A model generated the notes under the pieces. It saw nothing but the letters and a program-made list of their open reading frames with translations, was not told the origin of the DNA and did not search any database. A program made the translations under genes and the position numbers. 64,000 nt of DNA from Centropristis striata (taxonomy: Eukaryota; Chordata; Actinopteri; Perciformes; Serranidae), in assembly GCF_030273125.1 (NCBI RefSeq), contig NC_081521.1, positions 25,470,976-25,534,975 on the forward strand. Direction: 5' to 3'. Each line of letters starts with the position of its first letter. Position 1 is the first letter of the stretch. Below are positions 20,901-31,485 of this stretch, piece after piece.

Positions 20901-23524
20901 GAAGAGAAGAAAGCTGTGAAACGAAGCTATCAGAAGATCCAGGAAGAAGAAGAGGATGAAGATGACGACTACAGAAGCCAGGCCTCCCCTCACAGCACAG
21001 ACATATCAGCAACTCAACTGGTAGGAAGCCAAATTTTTTACTTGGAAAGCAGAAAAGAAAAATCCTTCTTCTCAAGTTAAATGATGCTTGTTCTCCCTGT
21101 CCTCGTTCCTCAGCCTTCTATTGTAAATCCCTCTAATTCTCCCATTTTTTCCAACACACCGACTCCTTTTGACTTTCTCCCTCTGTTCCCTTTAAACAAA
21201 CATTTTCAGACGGAGGAGCTGGTGAAGGCCCTGCAGGACTTAGAAAATGCTGCATCGGGCGACGCAGCAGTTCGTCAGAAGATCGCCTCGTTGCCGCAGG
21301 AAGTCCAGGATGTTTCTCTGTTGGAGAAAATCGGTGGTAAGTCCTGAAAGCTCAGCTTTTTCAGAAATTACTTTTCTTGGATTATTTTCTGTAAGACATT
21401 TACTCAGCATGGATGTGCAGTGTTCTTTTCCCCCTCATTACTGAAACATGCTTCGGAATTTTATTAGCTTGTTATATTTTTAAATTCTTAACGAACATAT
21501 AATTTAGCATACAGCGTTGAGTAAAATGTAAACAGTTACCATGTTAAACGAGGTACTCGCAATTATCTTCTTACAGTCAGTAAATGTATATTATAATATA
21601 TAATGTACATGATGTTAAAATGTGCATGGTGTCCATATTACAGTAAGTTTTATTAGTGAGGAAAATTTATCAACACAGGTTATAAAACAATGCATGTTGA
21701 CAAATATATATACCAAATATAGCACTACATAAAGGAAAAAGTAATAAATATACAGTCATGGAATAAAATATTAGACCACCCTTGTTTCTTCAATTTCTTG
21801 TTCATTTCAATGCCTGGTACAACTAAAGGTACATTTGTTTGGACAATTATAATGATAACAACAAAAATATCCCAAAAGGGTTTAATTTAAGAGCTGATAT
21901 CTCGTTTCATTTCATGTCATTTTCCATGATGATGATTTTGGTTATTATCAAGAAAACCATGGAAAATTGGAAATATCAGCTCTTAAATTGACTGTATATC
22001 ACAGTAAAAAAAGATAAAAATGTCTTGAGTTAAATGCCTTGTACTTAAAGAAACTGTTTAAATCACAGAATATCACACTTATTTTTCAATCAACTTTCAC
22101 ACCATTTCTAGACAAGGAAGCAGCGGACAAGCTGTCCAAAACGGTGGATGAAGCGTGTTTGCTGCTGGCGGAGTACAACGGCCGACTGGCTGCTGAGCTG
22201 GAGGACCGGAGGCAGCTGGCTCGCATGCTGACTGAATACATCAACAGCCAGAGGGAGGCACTCATGGAGAGAGAGAAGAAACTAGAAGTAAGGCTCCTCA
22301 TAACATAACTAACATACCATGTTAAAGTAAAGTACATTTACTCAAGTACTGTACTTTACTGTACAATTTTGAGGTACTTGTACTTTACTTGAGTATTTCC
22401 ATTTTATGTAACTTTATACTTCTACTTCACTTCATTTCGAGGCAAGTATTGTCCCTTTTACTCCACTACATTTATTCTTTTTTCAGGTCGAGATTATACA
22501 TGAAAAAACTGATCAATTTAAAGTGATTAGACATTTTTTAAATTAAACCTCATAACAGTATATTACATAGTTAAAATGAGCTCTACCTTGAGAAAACGAA
22601 AATGCTGCTTACATAAATGCATCAATAATAATAATAATAATCCTATAATATATTTGGAATATAAAACAATCAGAGTGGGGGCATTTTGCATTATGAGTAC
22701 TTTTACTTTTGATACTTTAAGTACATTTTGATGCTGATACTTTTGTACTTTTACTTCAGTAAGTTTTGAATGCAGTACTTACTTTTATTTGTAGTGGAGT
22801 GGTATTAATATTTTTACTTAAGTAAAGGATCTGAAGACTTTTTCCACCACTGCATATAACTATAAGTATACTGAGTACATAACATACTGTATACTGAGAA
22901 TGGAAACAAAGACTTCTCTATGAATGCATTTGTGTTGGGTCACTTTTTTGAGACATTTATTTCTTGAAAAAAAACAACAACCCTGTCCTTCTACTGGGAA
23001 GCACCAGCATGGAGAACAAGGAAATAAAAAAATAAAAAAATGCGAACAGACAACCTAAATTTCTTCTGGTTTATTACAAAGTTTGTCTATTTACTACTGT
23101 TGTACTTTTGGCTGTGATATTGTTTTTATCATTTAATATCAGACCAACAATCATGACTAAAAACTGGTTGCATATTTTTCCTATAGTGTAGATAAGCACA
23201 TGTAAGCAGCCGTACATGGCACGATTACCGTCAATTTCCAACCGTGGTACACTGTGACACTGGTACACTGTTGCTAGTCTAATGCACCTTAATTTGCTTT
23301 TGAAAGAACTATAATTTGTAAATAATAATCCCAATCAAATAATGATAATAATTCTTACCTCTTGTCCTCTGCAGGAGTATAAACAGAAACTGGCGAGAGT
23401 GACCCAAGTGAGGAAAGAGCTAAAGTCCCACATCCAGAGCCTCCCCGACCTCTCCCTCCTGCCCAACGTAACCGGGGGTCTGGCCCCGCTCCCCTCGGCA
23501 GGAGACCTCTTCTCCACCGACTGA
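17996..23524 (+). CDS. rprd1b: Regulation of nuclear pre-mRNA domain protein 1B (CREPT)
   Basis: There are seven exons: 17996-18146, 19648-19777, 20135-20268, 20902-21020, 21210-21336, 22112-22287 and 23375-23524. All have GT...AG introns, and 987 nt give 328 aa, close to the 326 aa of human RPRD1B. The N-terminus MSSFSESALEKKLTELSSSQ starts the CTD-interacting domain (about residues 1-135), including SLWIIHHRKHS and LTFLYLANDVIQNSKKKGPE. An acidic linker (EEEEDEDDDY) follows, then LEKIGDKEAADKLSKTVDEA and a C-terminal coiled coil. The ending GGLAPLPSAGDLFSTD separates 1B from 1A. Family knowledge: it dimerises, binds the RNA polymerase II CTD and helps recruit the phosphatase RPAP2, and it promotes cell-cycle gene transcription. 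Several introns carry MITEs. Position next to tgm2 and KIAA1755 supports orthology. Confidence 0.97.
18272..18925 (+). repeat. Diverged teleost MITE in rprd1b intron 1
   Basis: AAGTTATTCAGATCCTTAAG and AGTAAAAG blocks at the start, and GTGGAGTTAACAGTACAATA near 18834-18853, match the CAGTGGTGGAA family. The middle (about 18460-18510) looks like a separate LINE-type tail (GCTGCTGTGACAAGTGAATT then TCTAATCTAATC). The boundaries are approximate. Confidence 0.5.
21753..21994. mobile_element. Palindromic MITE, TA-flanked (CAGTCATGGAA type), copy 1
   Basis: It begins CAGTCATGGAATAAAATATT after a TA and ends GACTG before TA. It contains the self-complementary GGTTATTATCAAGAAAACCA region. It is related to 61475-61721. 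TA target choice suggests mobilisation by a Tc1/mariner transposase. It lies in rprd1b intron 5, in non-splice-critical sequence. Confidence 0.6.
22324..22853 (-). repeat. Teleost hAT-like MITE in rprd1b intron 6
   Basis: This is a minus-oriented copy of the CAGTGGTGGAA family. It starts with AAAGTAAAGTACATTTACTC and ends CTTTTTCCACCACTG at 22839-22853. It contains GAGGTACTTGTACTTTACTT and TTTACTCCACTACATT, also seen inverted in the other copies. Confidence 0.65.
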
Positions 23525-26300
23525 TAGGTGATAGGGAGAAAAACTACCCTCAGTGCCCCTCCCCACCCAAACCAAGCCCCACGTTTGATTCACAGAACAC
23601 TTCGAGATACGTCTTCAGCCAGAGGACACGTGTGGTCAAACCTCTCCCAGCAGCCAGCTCACCTGCTGTCTCCGAACCTGCGGGACAAGAGGGAGAAAGA
23701 GACACGAGAAGCAAGTTTTGGTGAAATCAGAACACTTTGCAGAGGAGAAACAGAGACTCTGTCAGCCTGGATATTTCAGGCACTTGCTCGAACGACGAGG
23801 ATTCCACTTCACCAGCTTGGAACAAGTTTGTTTCCTGTTTGTTTTTATTTTTTATTTTTTTAACGTTGGAAATGTCAGTGATCTAGGAGGAGGGGAGGGG
23901 TAAAGGCGCAAAACTTAGACATAAATGTTGGCTGTCAGAATGTGTCAATCAAAGTGTCTTTTTGTGTGGTATATTGTGGATTAAGTGAGCAAAGGTGGGC
24001 TGTTTGCTCTCACAATTCTCAGAGGTTGTGACTACACTGTGAACAGGATGTACCATTCATTAGTTCCACTTTTTTTGGTTTTCAGTTGGTGGCTTTTTAT
24101 TGACCCATAGTTGGTTTGGTTGTGTGTGAAAAAAAATAGAGAATATATCAGATTGGGTTCAATGTATGTTGCTTTTTGGTAGCTTGATGAAAAGACAGGG
24201 TCAACAACTCATTTAAGTAACACTTCATAGAGACAGTGATTAAATTAGGTTTCGTCCTCATAGTCAGTAGACAGACTCTGGTTTCTGTGTCCCTGTTTGC
24301 AAGTGTTTTTCTCATTTACAGATTAAAACTTTGCAATTCAAAGTCAATTTTTTTCATGCATTTATTTAGACAGATGCTTGAAAGTATGCTAATTGTGTAT
24401 TGAGTAAGTATTTACTAGACAAGTTTTGAGTTTTACAAATAAATCCTGGAAGTTTGAGGAAACTATTCAAAACAGTGTTTGATTTCTGTTAAACTACCTG
24501 GTCTTTAGTTGTAAGACAAAACAAAAAATCCCCACACTAAAAAATGCAATTTCTTCTTTGAGGTAAAAACTAAACGATGAGAAAAACTAAAAAGTATGAA
24601 AGAATGTAAAGTTTTAGAAAGTGTAGAGCTGGGCAATATGGAAATTTGGAAAAATCAAAATAGTACATAACATGAGGACCCTTTTTATATATTAAACAAG
24701 TTTTGGAATTAAAAATGAAAAAAACAGATGTCACATAAAATGGACTGGAACCTTCTTTCCAGCTACATTCTCAGGTATTATAGAAAATTGTGTTTAATGA
24801 ATCACAATATGAAATCCCCATAATGATCATTTATACATATTGCTCAGTCCTATTTGTGTTTAGACATTAAGTGATGAAATATTTTACAAGCAGCAACAAA
24901 TTCTCCATATCCTCCAATACCCCTGTGCCCCATTTCTGTAGTCTCTTCCAGTAAAATGAGGTCAACCACATAATAAATAAATAAATTCTGAATTGATATA
25001 TTAAGGTCTGGGAGTGTGAGTTTTTCTGAAAATCACTTTTGGTACAATAGTACATGGTTTTCTGAAAAGTTATCTGTCAAGGCCAGAACAAAGTATATTA
25101 TCTGTTCAGCTCATATTTGATTTTCAGTTGTCTGTGTCCATAAAAAAGACAGAAGTTTTATGATGAATAGAAGAAAAGAGATTTTTTACTTTTGTTAGAG
25201 CCTTCAGAAGCTGGTTACAGCTCCTGCTGATGGTGCGGAGAATGTTTTCAAAACCTAAAGATTATTGTTGCCTGTTGATGCAACAGACATGGGCAAAAAA
25301 AAAAATGCTGCTGCAAATCTCTTTCAGTGAACTCTCGGATTGATTGGTGTCTCCTGGCAGTCTGGAACCACAACACATTTCAAATTGCAGGTAAAGATTT
25401 GAACCACAGCAGCTTCAGCACTGTTTGTTAAACCAAAGGTGTAGATGTAATCATGACAGTCATGAAGCGGTCACAAAACAGCTATTCGGGACTGTGTTTG
25501 GTGAGTTAAAAAAGTTAAAATCACCCCAAATGACAAATGCTTTGGAGACTGGAAGACTTTTGACTAATTGTTTGTCTCAGTCTTGATTATAATATTTGAT
25601 GGTAAATCAAAGATTACAACAAAAAAGTATTCAATACATATACATATAAGGATTTCAGCAACATTTCCCCATGTGTGCTTCACTGTAGATATTAGTTAGA
25701 TTTTTTCTTATCTACTTGCTGTGTACTATGTGTTTATCTCTGCAGAAACATGATACCAAACCTACCTACCAAACCTCTGCCAGTAGAGGTAGTACTTTCT
25801 GTAATAAAAGTGATTAAGTGGATGCAACTTCTTAAGTGTATATATATATATATATATGTCAATTTTTAAATTGCCTAAAAATGCTGGAAATGGTCATATT
25901 ATAGTCTCTTGATACATGTAATAGTATAGTGATTTCAGCTGTCCAGTCTGTCCTTTTAATGGCTTGCAACCATGAATGTCTCCGCCTAGCTTCAAAGGGA
26001 GGCAAAGTAATCGATAATAATGTTTTCATAGATCGGTCGTTAATAGATGTTGTTTCCCTCTGAGTTTCTGCCGACTTAAAGTAACATTTAAATACATAGT
26101 AGCAGTACATCTTGAAGTTAAACTCACCTAAACTTTGGCCATTTAATGCTATTTTGGGTCCTTTACCATCCTGACAGTGAATACCGATCAGGAAATCTCA
26201 CCGCATTGTTAAGGGTTACCTTAGTCATGTAAAATAATCTGTCATTTGATAATAAACCATTAAATAATCAGGAACAGCATCTGGACCAATCATATTTTTG
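23525..26300. other. rprd1b 3' UTR and intergenic sequence
   Basis: The 3' UTR begins at 23525. The best poly(A) signal is AATAAA at 24438-24443, and an earlier ATTAAA lies near 24324. Beyond about 24.5 kb the DNA is AT-rich, without recognisable exons. A short (TA)n tract lies at about 25840-25857. Confidence 0.5.
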
Positions 26301-26309
26301 ACAACTGTA

Positions 26310-26570
26310 CTTGTCACTTTCTGGTACCAGTTAGGCTCGGCCCACAAAATATGTCATAATTGTTGGTCTAAAGTATGTGCACAGATATTCTAATAAAAAC
26401 ACCATGTTATAGTATGTCCAAAAATGAAAAAAATATCCATCATTGAAAAATGTCATAGTGTAGTTTCTCTGTAAATGCCAAAATGGCCTAGAATAGTTCC
26501 TTGATCATTGTTATAGTATAGTTTGTTCAAAACTATCAAAAAACACACCACATAATTGTTTGTTGAATAA
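26310..26570. repeat. Diverged satellite-like repeat (TATAGTATAGT words)
   Basis: Several irregular units contain CATAGTGTAGTTT, TTATAGTATAGTTT and AAAAATGTCATAG. They resemble the clearer array at 32340-32625. The unit length is not constant, so this is a degenerate relic. Confidence 0.35.
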
Positions 26571-26994
26571 AGAACCCTTTTATACAGTACAAAATGAGGT
26601 GATCAGGTCACCACATGGGCTTGTTTGATATGTAGACAAGGCAACAGCACAGTTTGATTAATTATTTCAATCTTTTATTGTGATTTTGAGAAATAAGTCT
26701 ATAGTCATTGAGGGAATTCCCTCGACACACCTCAGTATAGTAAAACTTGGTGTAAACGGATTCAAGTACATCACAAGAAAACAGTCAGAGCAAAACATTT
26801 AATTTAAGAACTTCTAATTGGAATGTTAAATGGTCAAGATTCTGTGATGTCATGATGATCCATTCTGGAATCCTGTCATGACCTGTGTGCTGAAGCAGAA
26901 GCCTCACATACAACCAGAGATACTAGGAGAGAAACCTGCACCTGAGACAGAGAAACTTATCTTTAAAGAGTAAAGATCCTCATACTGAAGAGCA

Positions 26995-29900
26995 ATGATG
27001 TCCGTGTATAATGAGCTCCGCCTGGAGCAAACACTTTGTGATGCATTGATCAGAGTGGACAACTTTGAATTTTACGCGCACAAGCTCATCCTCTGCAACT
27101 GTAGCTCGTACTTCAAGTAAGTTGTTTTTTTAGATGTATACAGGGGGGATGCTGCTGGATTTATACTCCTGAATAATCAGAAAAACTGCTAACTAATGTG
27201 ACTGTTTTTTAAGTTTGTACTAAGTAAATGACGTTAGGTGTTACTAGTAAAGACAACACAGCATTGATACATTTTCTAATTTGTGCATCAATCAAGAGAA
27301 AAACTCAATGAAAAATTGTATCCTATTTGTGCGGCTTTACTCCACAAGCACTTGTTTTTTTAGTCCCATCTGTTCTGGGTGCAATAGTGCGAATATGAAG
27401 TTATAAATTTATATTATTATTCTATGAGGTGTGAATATGAAAGGATAATGTGTGTCCTTCTTGCCACACAGAGCGCTCTTTACTCACTGGTCAACCCCAG
27501 ACAGTCGGGTCTATGACATTCCCAATGTGTCACCTGACATGATGAAGATCATCATCGACTTTGCCTACACTAACTTTGCTCCTGTGACACAAGAGAATGT
27601 ACAAGAGCTTTTCATAGCAGCAGACCAGTTCAACGTTATGGGCATCATACAAGCCTGCAGTGACTTCCTGGAGGAGCAGCTGACCCCACAGAACTGCATC
27701 GGCATCTGGTGGTTCACAGACGCCTATTACACTCCTGAACTGAAACACAAAGCCTTCCTTTTCATGCTGAATCGTTTCGAGGAGGTTGCTGCCTCCTCAG
27801 AAGAGTTCCTGCAGCTCTCTGTACAGCAACTTGTTAAAATCATTGAGAGTGACAGACTCAACGTGAAGAAGGAGAATACAGTGTTTGAGGCCATCCTTCA
27901 CTGGATCTCCTATGCTACTGAGGAACGCAGACAATACATCTCTCTGCTTTTGTCCAACGTAAGTGAGGCATTAACAGCTACTCAGCCACCACTACATAAA
28001 CTTTTTACTTAGATTTTATATCTTGCAAATGGTGTTATCATGGATACAACAGTATGAGCAGGACTCAAGTCATAGCCCTCTAAGTAAAGTGTGCAACAGT
28101 TGTAAAGGCCAGATGTAAATGTCGAGAGAAAACAAAACTATTACTAGGACATGAGTCTTATTCGAGCAGCCAATAAATGGTGTTGAAGTCTATAAATGAA
28201 ACATTTTCATGATTTAATTAATATCTATGAAGGTGTCTGTATGAAAAACCCTTCAACTTGTCATTCACAAAGGCAGCCATGTCCTAAAGCATACCCTGCT
28301 TTATCGTCTATTTTATGCTTAATGCAAGTACAATTTACAAAATAAACATAATGCTTAAAACTACCATAAACACAGAACAATGTTTACTGAGGTAATAGGT
28401 GGGGTCAACTTTAGCATTGACATTCATACAAAATACAATCAGACTTCTTCTTGTAACATAACATTTCAGTAAAAAGAATAAAGTTGTAAGTGCTCTCCAG
28501 TGGACAAACTATGTATCTGCAACACAGTATGATTACAGTTTTAGATTATTCAATTCCACCCTCTACTCCTCGTGTCTCTGTGTAGGTGAGGCTGGCTTTA
28601 ACGACTGCTGAATACATTATAGACAGCGTGAGCAACAACGAACTGGTGAAAGCAAGTGAAGAGTGTCGACCAATTCTCCTCAGCGCCCTGGAGGCCATGC
28701 TTGACCTCGGAACAAAGAGGTTACTTGACTCTAAAATCGATAACCCTTTGGCCCGCTCACGACTGCCCACTGCCATCCTGTTGGCTATTGGAGGCTACAG
28801 CGGCACCAGTCCCACCAATGGCATCGAGGCGTATGATGTCCGTGCTGACTGCTGGGTCGATATCACAAGCAATGAGCAGGGTCCCCGGGCCTATCACAGC
28901 GCAGTTTTCCTTGATGGATATGTTTACTGTCTCGGTGGCTTTAACAATGTTGAGCGGTTCAGATCTATGGTCAGGTTTGACCTGGCCATGTACGACTGGC
29001 AGGAAGTGACCCACATGCATTCGAGACGATGCTACCTCAGCGTAACTGTGATGGACGGGTGCATATATGCCATAGGAGGCTATGATGGACGCGATCGACT
29101 TAAAACTGCAGAGCGCTACCAGCCCACAATCAACCAGTGGACTTTGATTGCACCCATGAATGAGCAGAGGAGTGACGCCAGCTGCACAGCCCAAAATGGC
29201 AAGGTGGGCTTTGAATGACTGAGATTGCTCTGTGTCAGGGCAGCGAGAGCACAGGAGTTTGACATGTTGATACCACAAATATTGTAGTATTGCCTCATTT
29301 TTGTTTTAGCTGTAACTGGCTAGTTTGCTCGCCAAAGTTATGGAAATAGAATACATTTAGTAGGAGATAATGGGGAATATTTCTGAATCAACAAGTCAAC
29401 AAACAAAAACAATACAACTACGTATGCCGTTTGTTCGTACCCACAGCTTGTCTTGTTGTTAACACTGTGAAACAGTGAAACAGTTTGGAAACAAAGCTAC
29501 TTGCTTAACTTTAGGGAAAAAGTAACGTAGCTACACATAGAAGTTATATTATGTAGCATGAAATAATATTGTTGACGTTTGGTTGGGACATGAACACCAG
29601 TCCTCTAGGTCAAAGTCTTGTGGTTATTAAGTGGAACTATCATTCTATATACTCTGTCTTTTCCCTTCTGAATCTGCTTTTACACTCTGTCATGTCACTT
29701 TTCCTACAGCCACTCGAGGGCACAGCTAACTACAAACATACATAAGAGGCTTTATAAGCTGTCGATCAAAGGACACATGGGAGGCTATTTTTTGGGGGAA
29801 GGACACTCTATTACAGTCAACTCTTCAGTGGAACTCTTAATAAAATGACTTATCTCTTTTATTCTCTCCAGGTATATATTTGTGGTGGCTTCAATGGGAG

Positions 29901-30874
29901 CGAGTGCCTCTTCACAGCTGAATGTTACACTCCAGAAACCAATCAGTGGACAATGATCGCTCCTATGGGCAGCAATCGCAGTGGAGTTGGGGTCATTGCC
30001 TATGCAGGCCATGTCTTTGCAGTAAGCAAATTGAACACTGCTGAAACTTGCATAACACAGAAACAATTTGAGACACAGAGGCATTCAAATCGTTGCTGCA
30101 CTTTTCCAGTCTACACAATAGTAAACTGAATATCTTTAGGTTTTATAGTGTTGGATAGATCAAACAATGAAAATTTGAATTTGTCAACATGCGCTTGGGA
30201 AAATTGTAGTGGTTTTTATTCACTGTTTTCTGATATTTAAAAGACTATCAAATTAGAAAATAATCAGCAGATTGATCATTACTAAAAAGTAGTTATTTGC
30301 TGTTCTTTTGCATTAAATAGATGTAGTGTCCTCATGTTGGGTTGGTTGCAATCTGCAGCCTCACCACTAGATGCCACTAAATCCTAAACACTGGACCTTT
30401 ATATAAAACATAACTTTATTTAAGGCACACAGTGGGGTCGGGTGCACTTCCTTACAAGATTGCTGGAATGAAAAATAATTACAGCAGTCCTGACTTTATA
30501 TTTCACCTTTTCACCCAAAGGTTGGCGGTTTCAATGGAACAAGACGTCTAGACTCTGTTGAGGCCTACAACCCAGACACCAACACCTGGCGTGATGTGCC
30601 CTCCATGCTAAACGCCCGCAGTAACTTTGGCATCGAAGTGATCGATGACCGTCTCTTTGTGGTGGGAGGCTTCAACGGCCACACAACCATGCCTGATGTC
30701 GAGTGCTATGATGTCGCAGCTGATGAGTGGTCTTTTGTCCGAAACATTGAGGTCACCCGTAGTGCTCTGAGCTGCTGCGTGGTGTATGGACTCCCCAACT
30801 TGTCCGAGTACGCTGCCCCTCATCACTCCCTGCAGTTCTCTGATGAGGAGGAGGAGGGTGAAATGGAATTGTGA
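26995..30874 (+). CDS. klhl10: Kelch-like protein 10-type BTB-BACK-Kelch protein
   Basis: There are five exons: 26995-27116, 27472-27958, 28586-29203, 29872-30021 and 30521-30874 (1731 nt, 576 aa). The first of two tandem ATGs was chosen; either is possible. The BTB domain includes LCDALIRVDNFEFYAHKLIL and ISPDMMK-like sequence (VSPDMMKIIIDFAYTNF). BACK follows (about 130-235). Six kelch repeats span about 268-550, each with a GG doublet (AIGGYSG, CLGGFNN, AIGGYDG, ICGGFNG, AVGGFNG, VVGGFNG). The tail is acidic (SDEEEEGEMEL). Family knowledge: KLHL10 is a testis-specific substrate adaptor of CUL3 ubiquitin ligase needed for spermatid maturation. Human KLHL10 is 608 aa, so both ends are shorter here. 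Fish carry several klhl10 paralogs, and I cannot say which one this is. Its 3' end converges on the transglutaminase gene. Confidence 0.93.
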
Positions 30875-30904
30875 AGACCCACCTATAAGCTGTATTGCTT
30901 TGTA

Positions 30905-30910
30905 AATAAA
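30905..30910 (+). terminator. klhl10-like poly(A) signal
   Basis: AATAAA lies 31 nt after the stop codon in TTTGTAAATAAATG, implying a very short 3' UTR. Confidence 0.6.
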
Positions 30911-31417
30911 TGTCTCCATGTCTCAAACTACAGCAGCGCTACTGTTACTTCAGTAATAACAGATTTTCAGTTTGTGTGGTGGTATGGGACCACTAACTGC
31001 ACCTGCATGAAGCAAGATAAACTATGTAATGGTGACATTGACACTGATAGGCCTCCACAAACAAAACATGAAAAGAAATAACACAAAGCCTCCGTTTTTT
31101 ATTTTCAAATTTTTATTTTTTTAGTTAGAAAATTCTATTTTTTTCACAAAAGGTTTCGTTAAAGGTTCCAGGAAGCACTACTTCTTTACGGCAGTGGTGT
31201 TATTGTCACATTTAATGTAACCAAATCAAAATTAATACACCAACATTACTGATTCACATAAAGTAGTTTATGCCACTATCTAATATTAGTGCAGATAATG
31301 ACATTATTGTGGCCTACTACTGATGCAGTGTGCATAATGTTTAATGGATGTGGATCATAGCTATTCATAAATCACTCAAGAAAAAAAAATATAATTGTAG
31401 ATAGTATAGTAGTATGG

Positions 31418-31423
31418 TTTATT
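31418..31423 (-). terminator. Transglutaminase poly(A) signal candidate
   Basis: TTTATT on the plus strand (AATAAA on the minus strand) lies 63 nt downstream of the transglutaminase stop. Further copies at 31112-31117 and 31098-31103 are alternatives. Confidence 0.45.
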
Positions 31424-31485
31424 CTAGTGTGGTATATGGATAAATACGTGGATAAAAACAGCATTTAAAAAGCAGTCACTGTGGC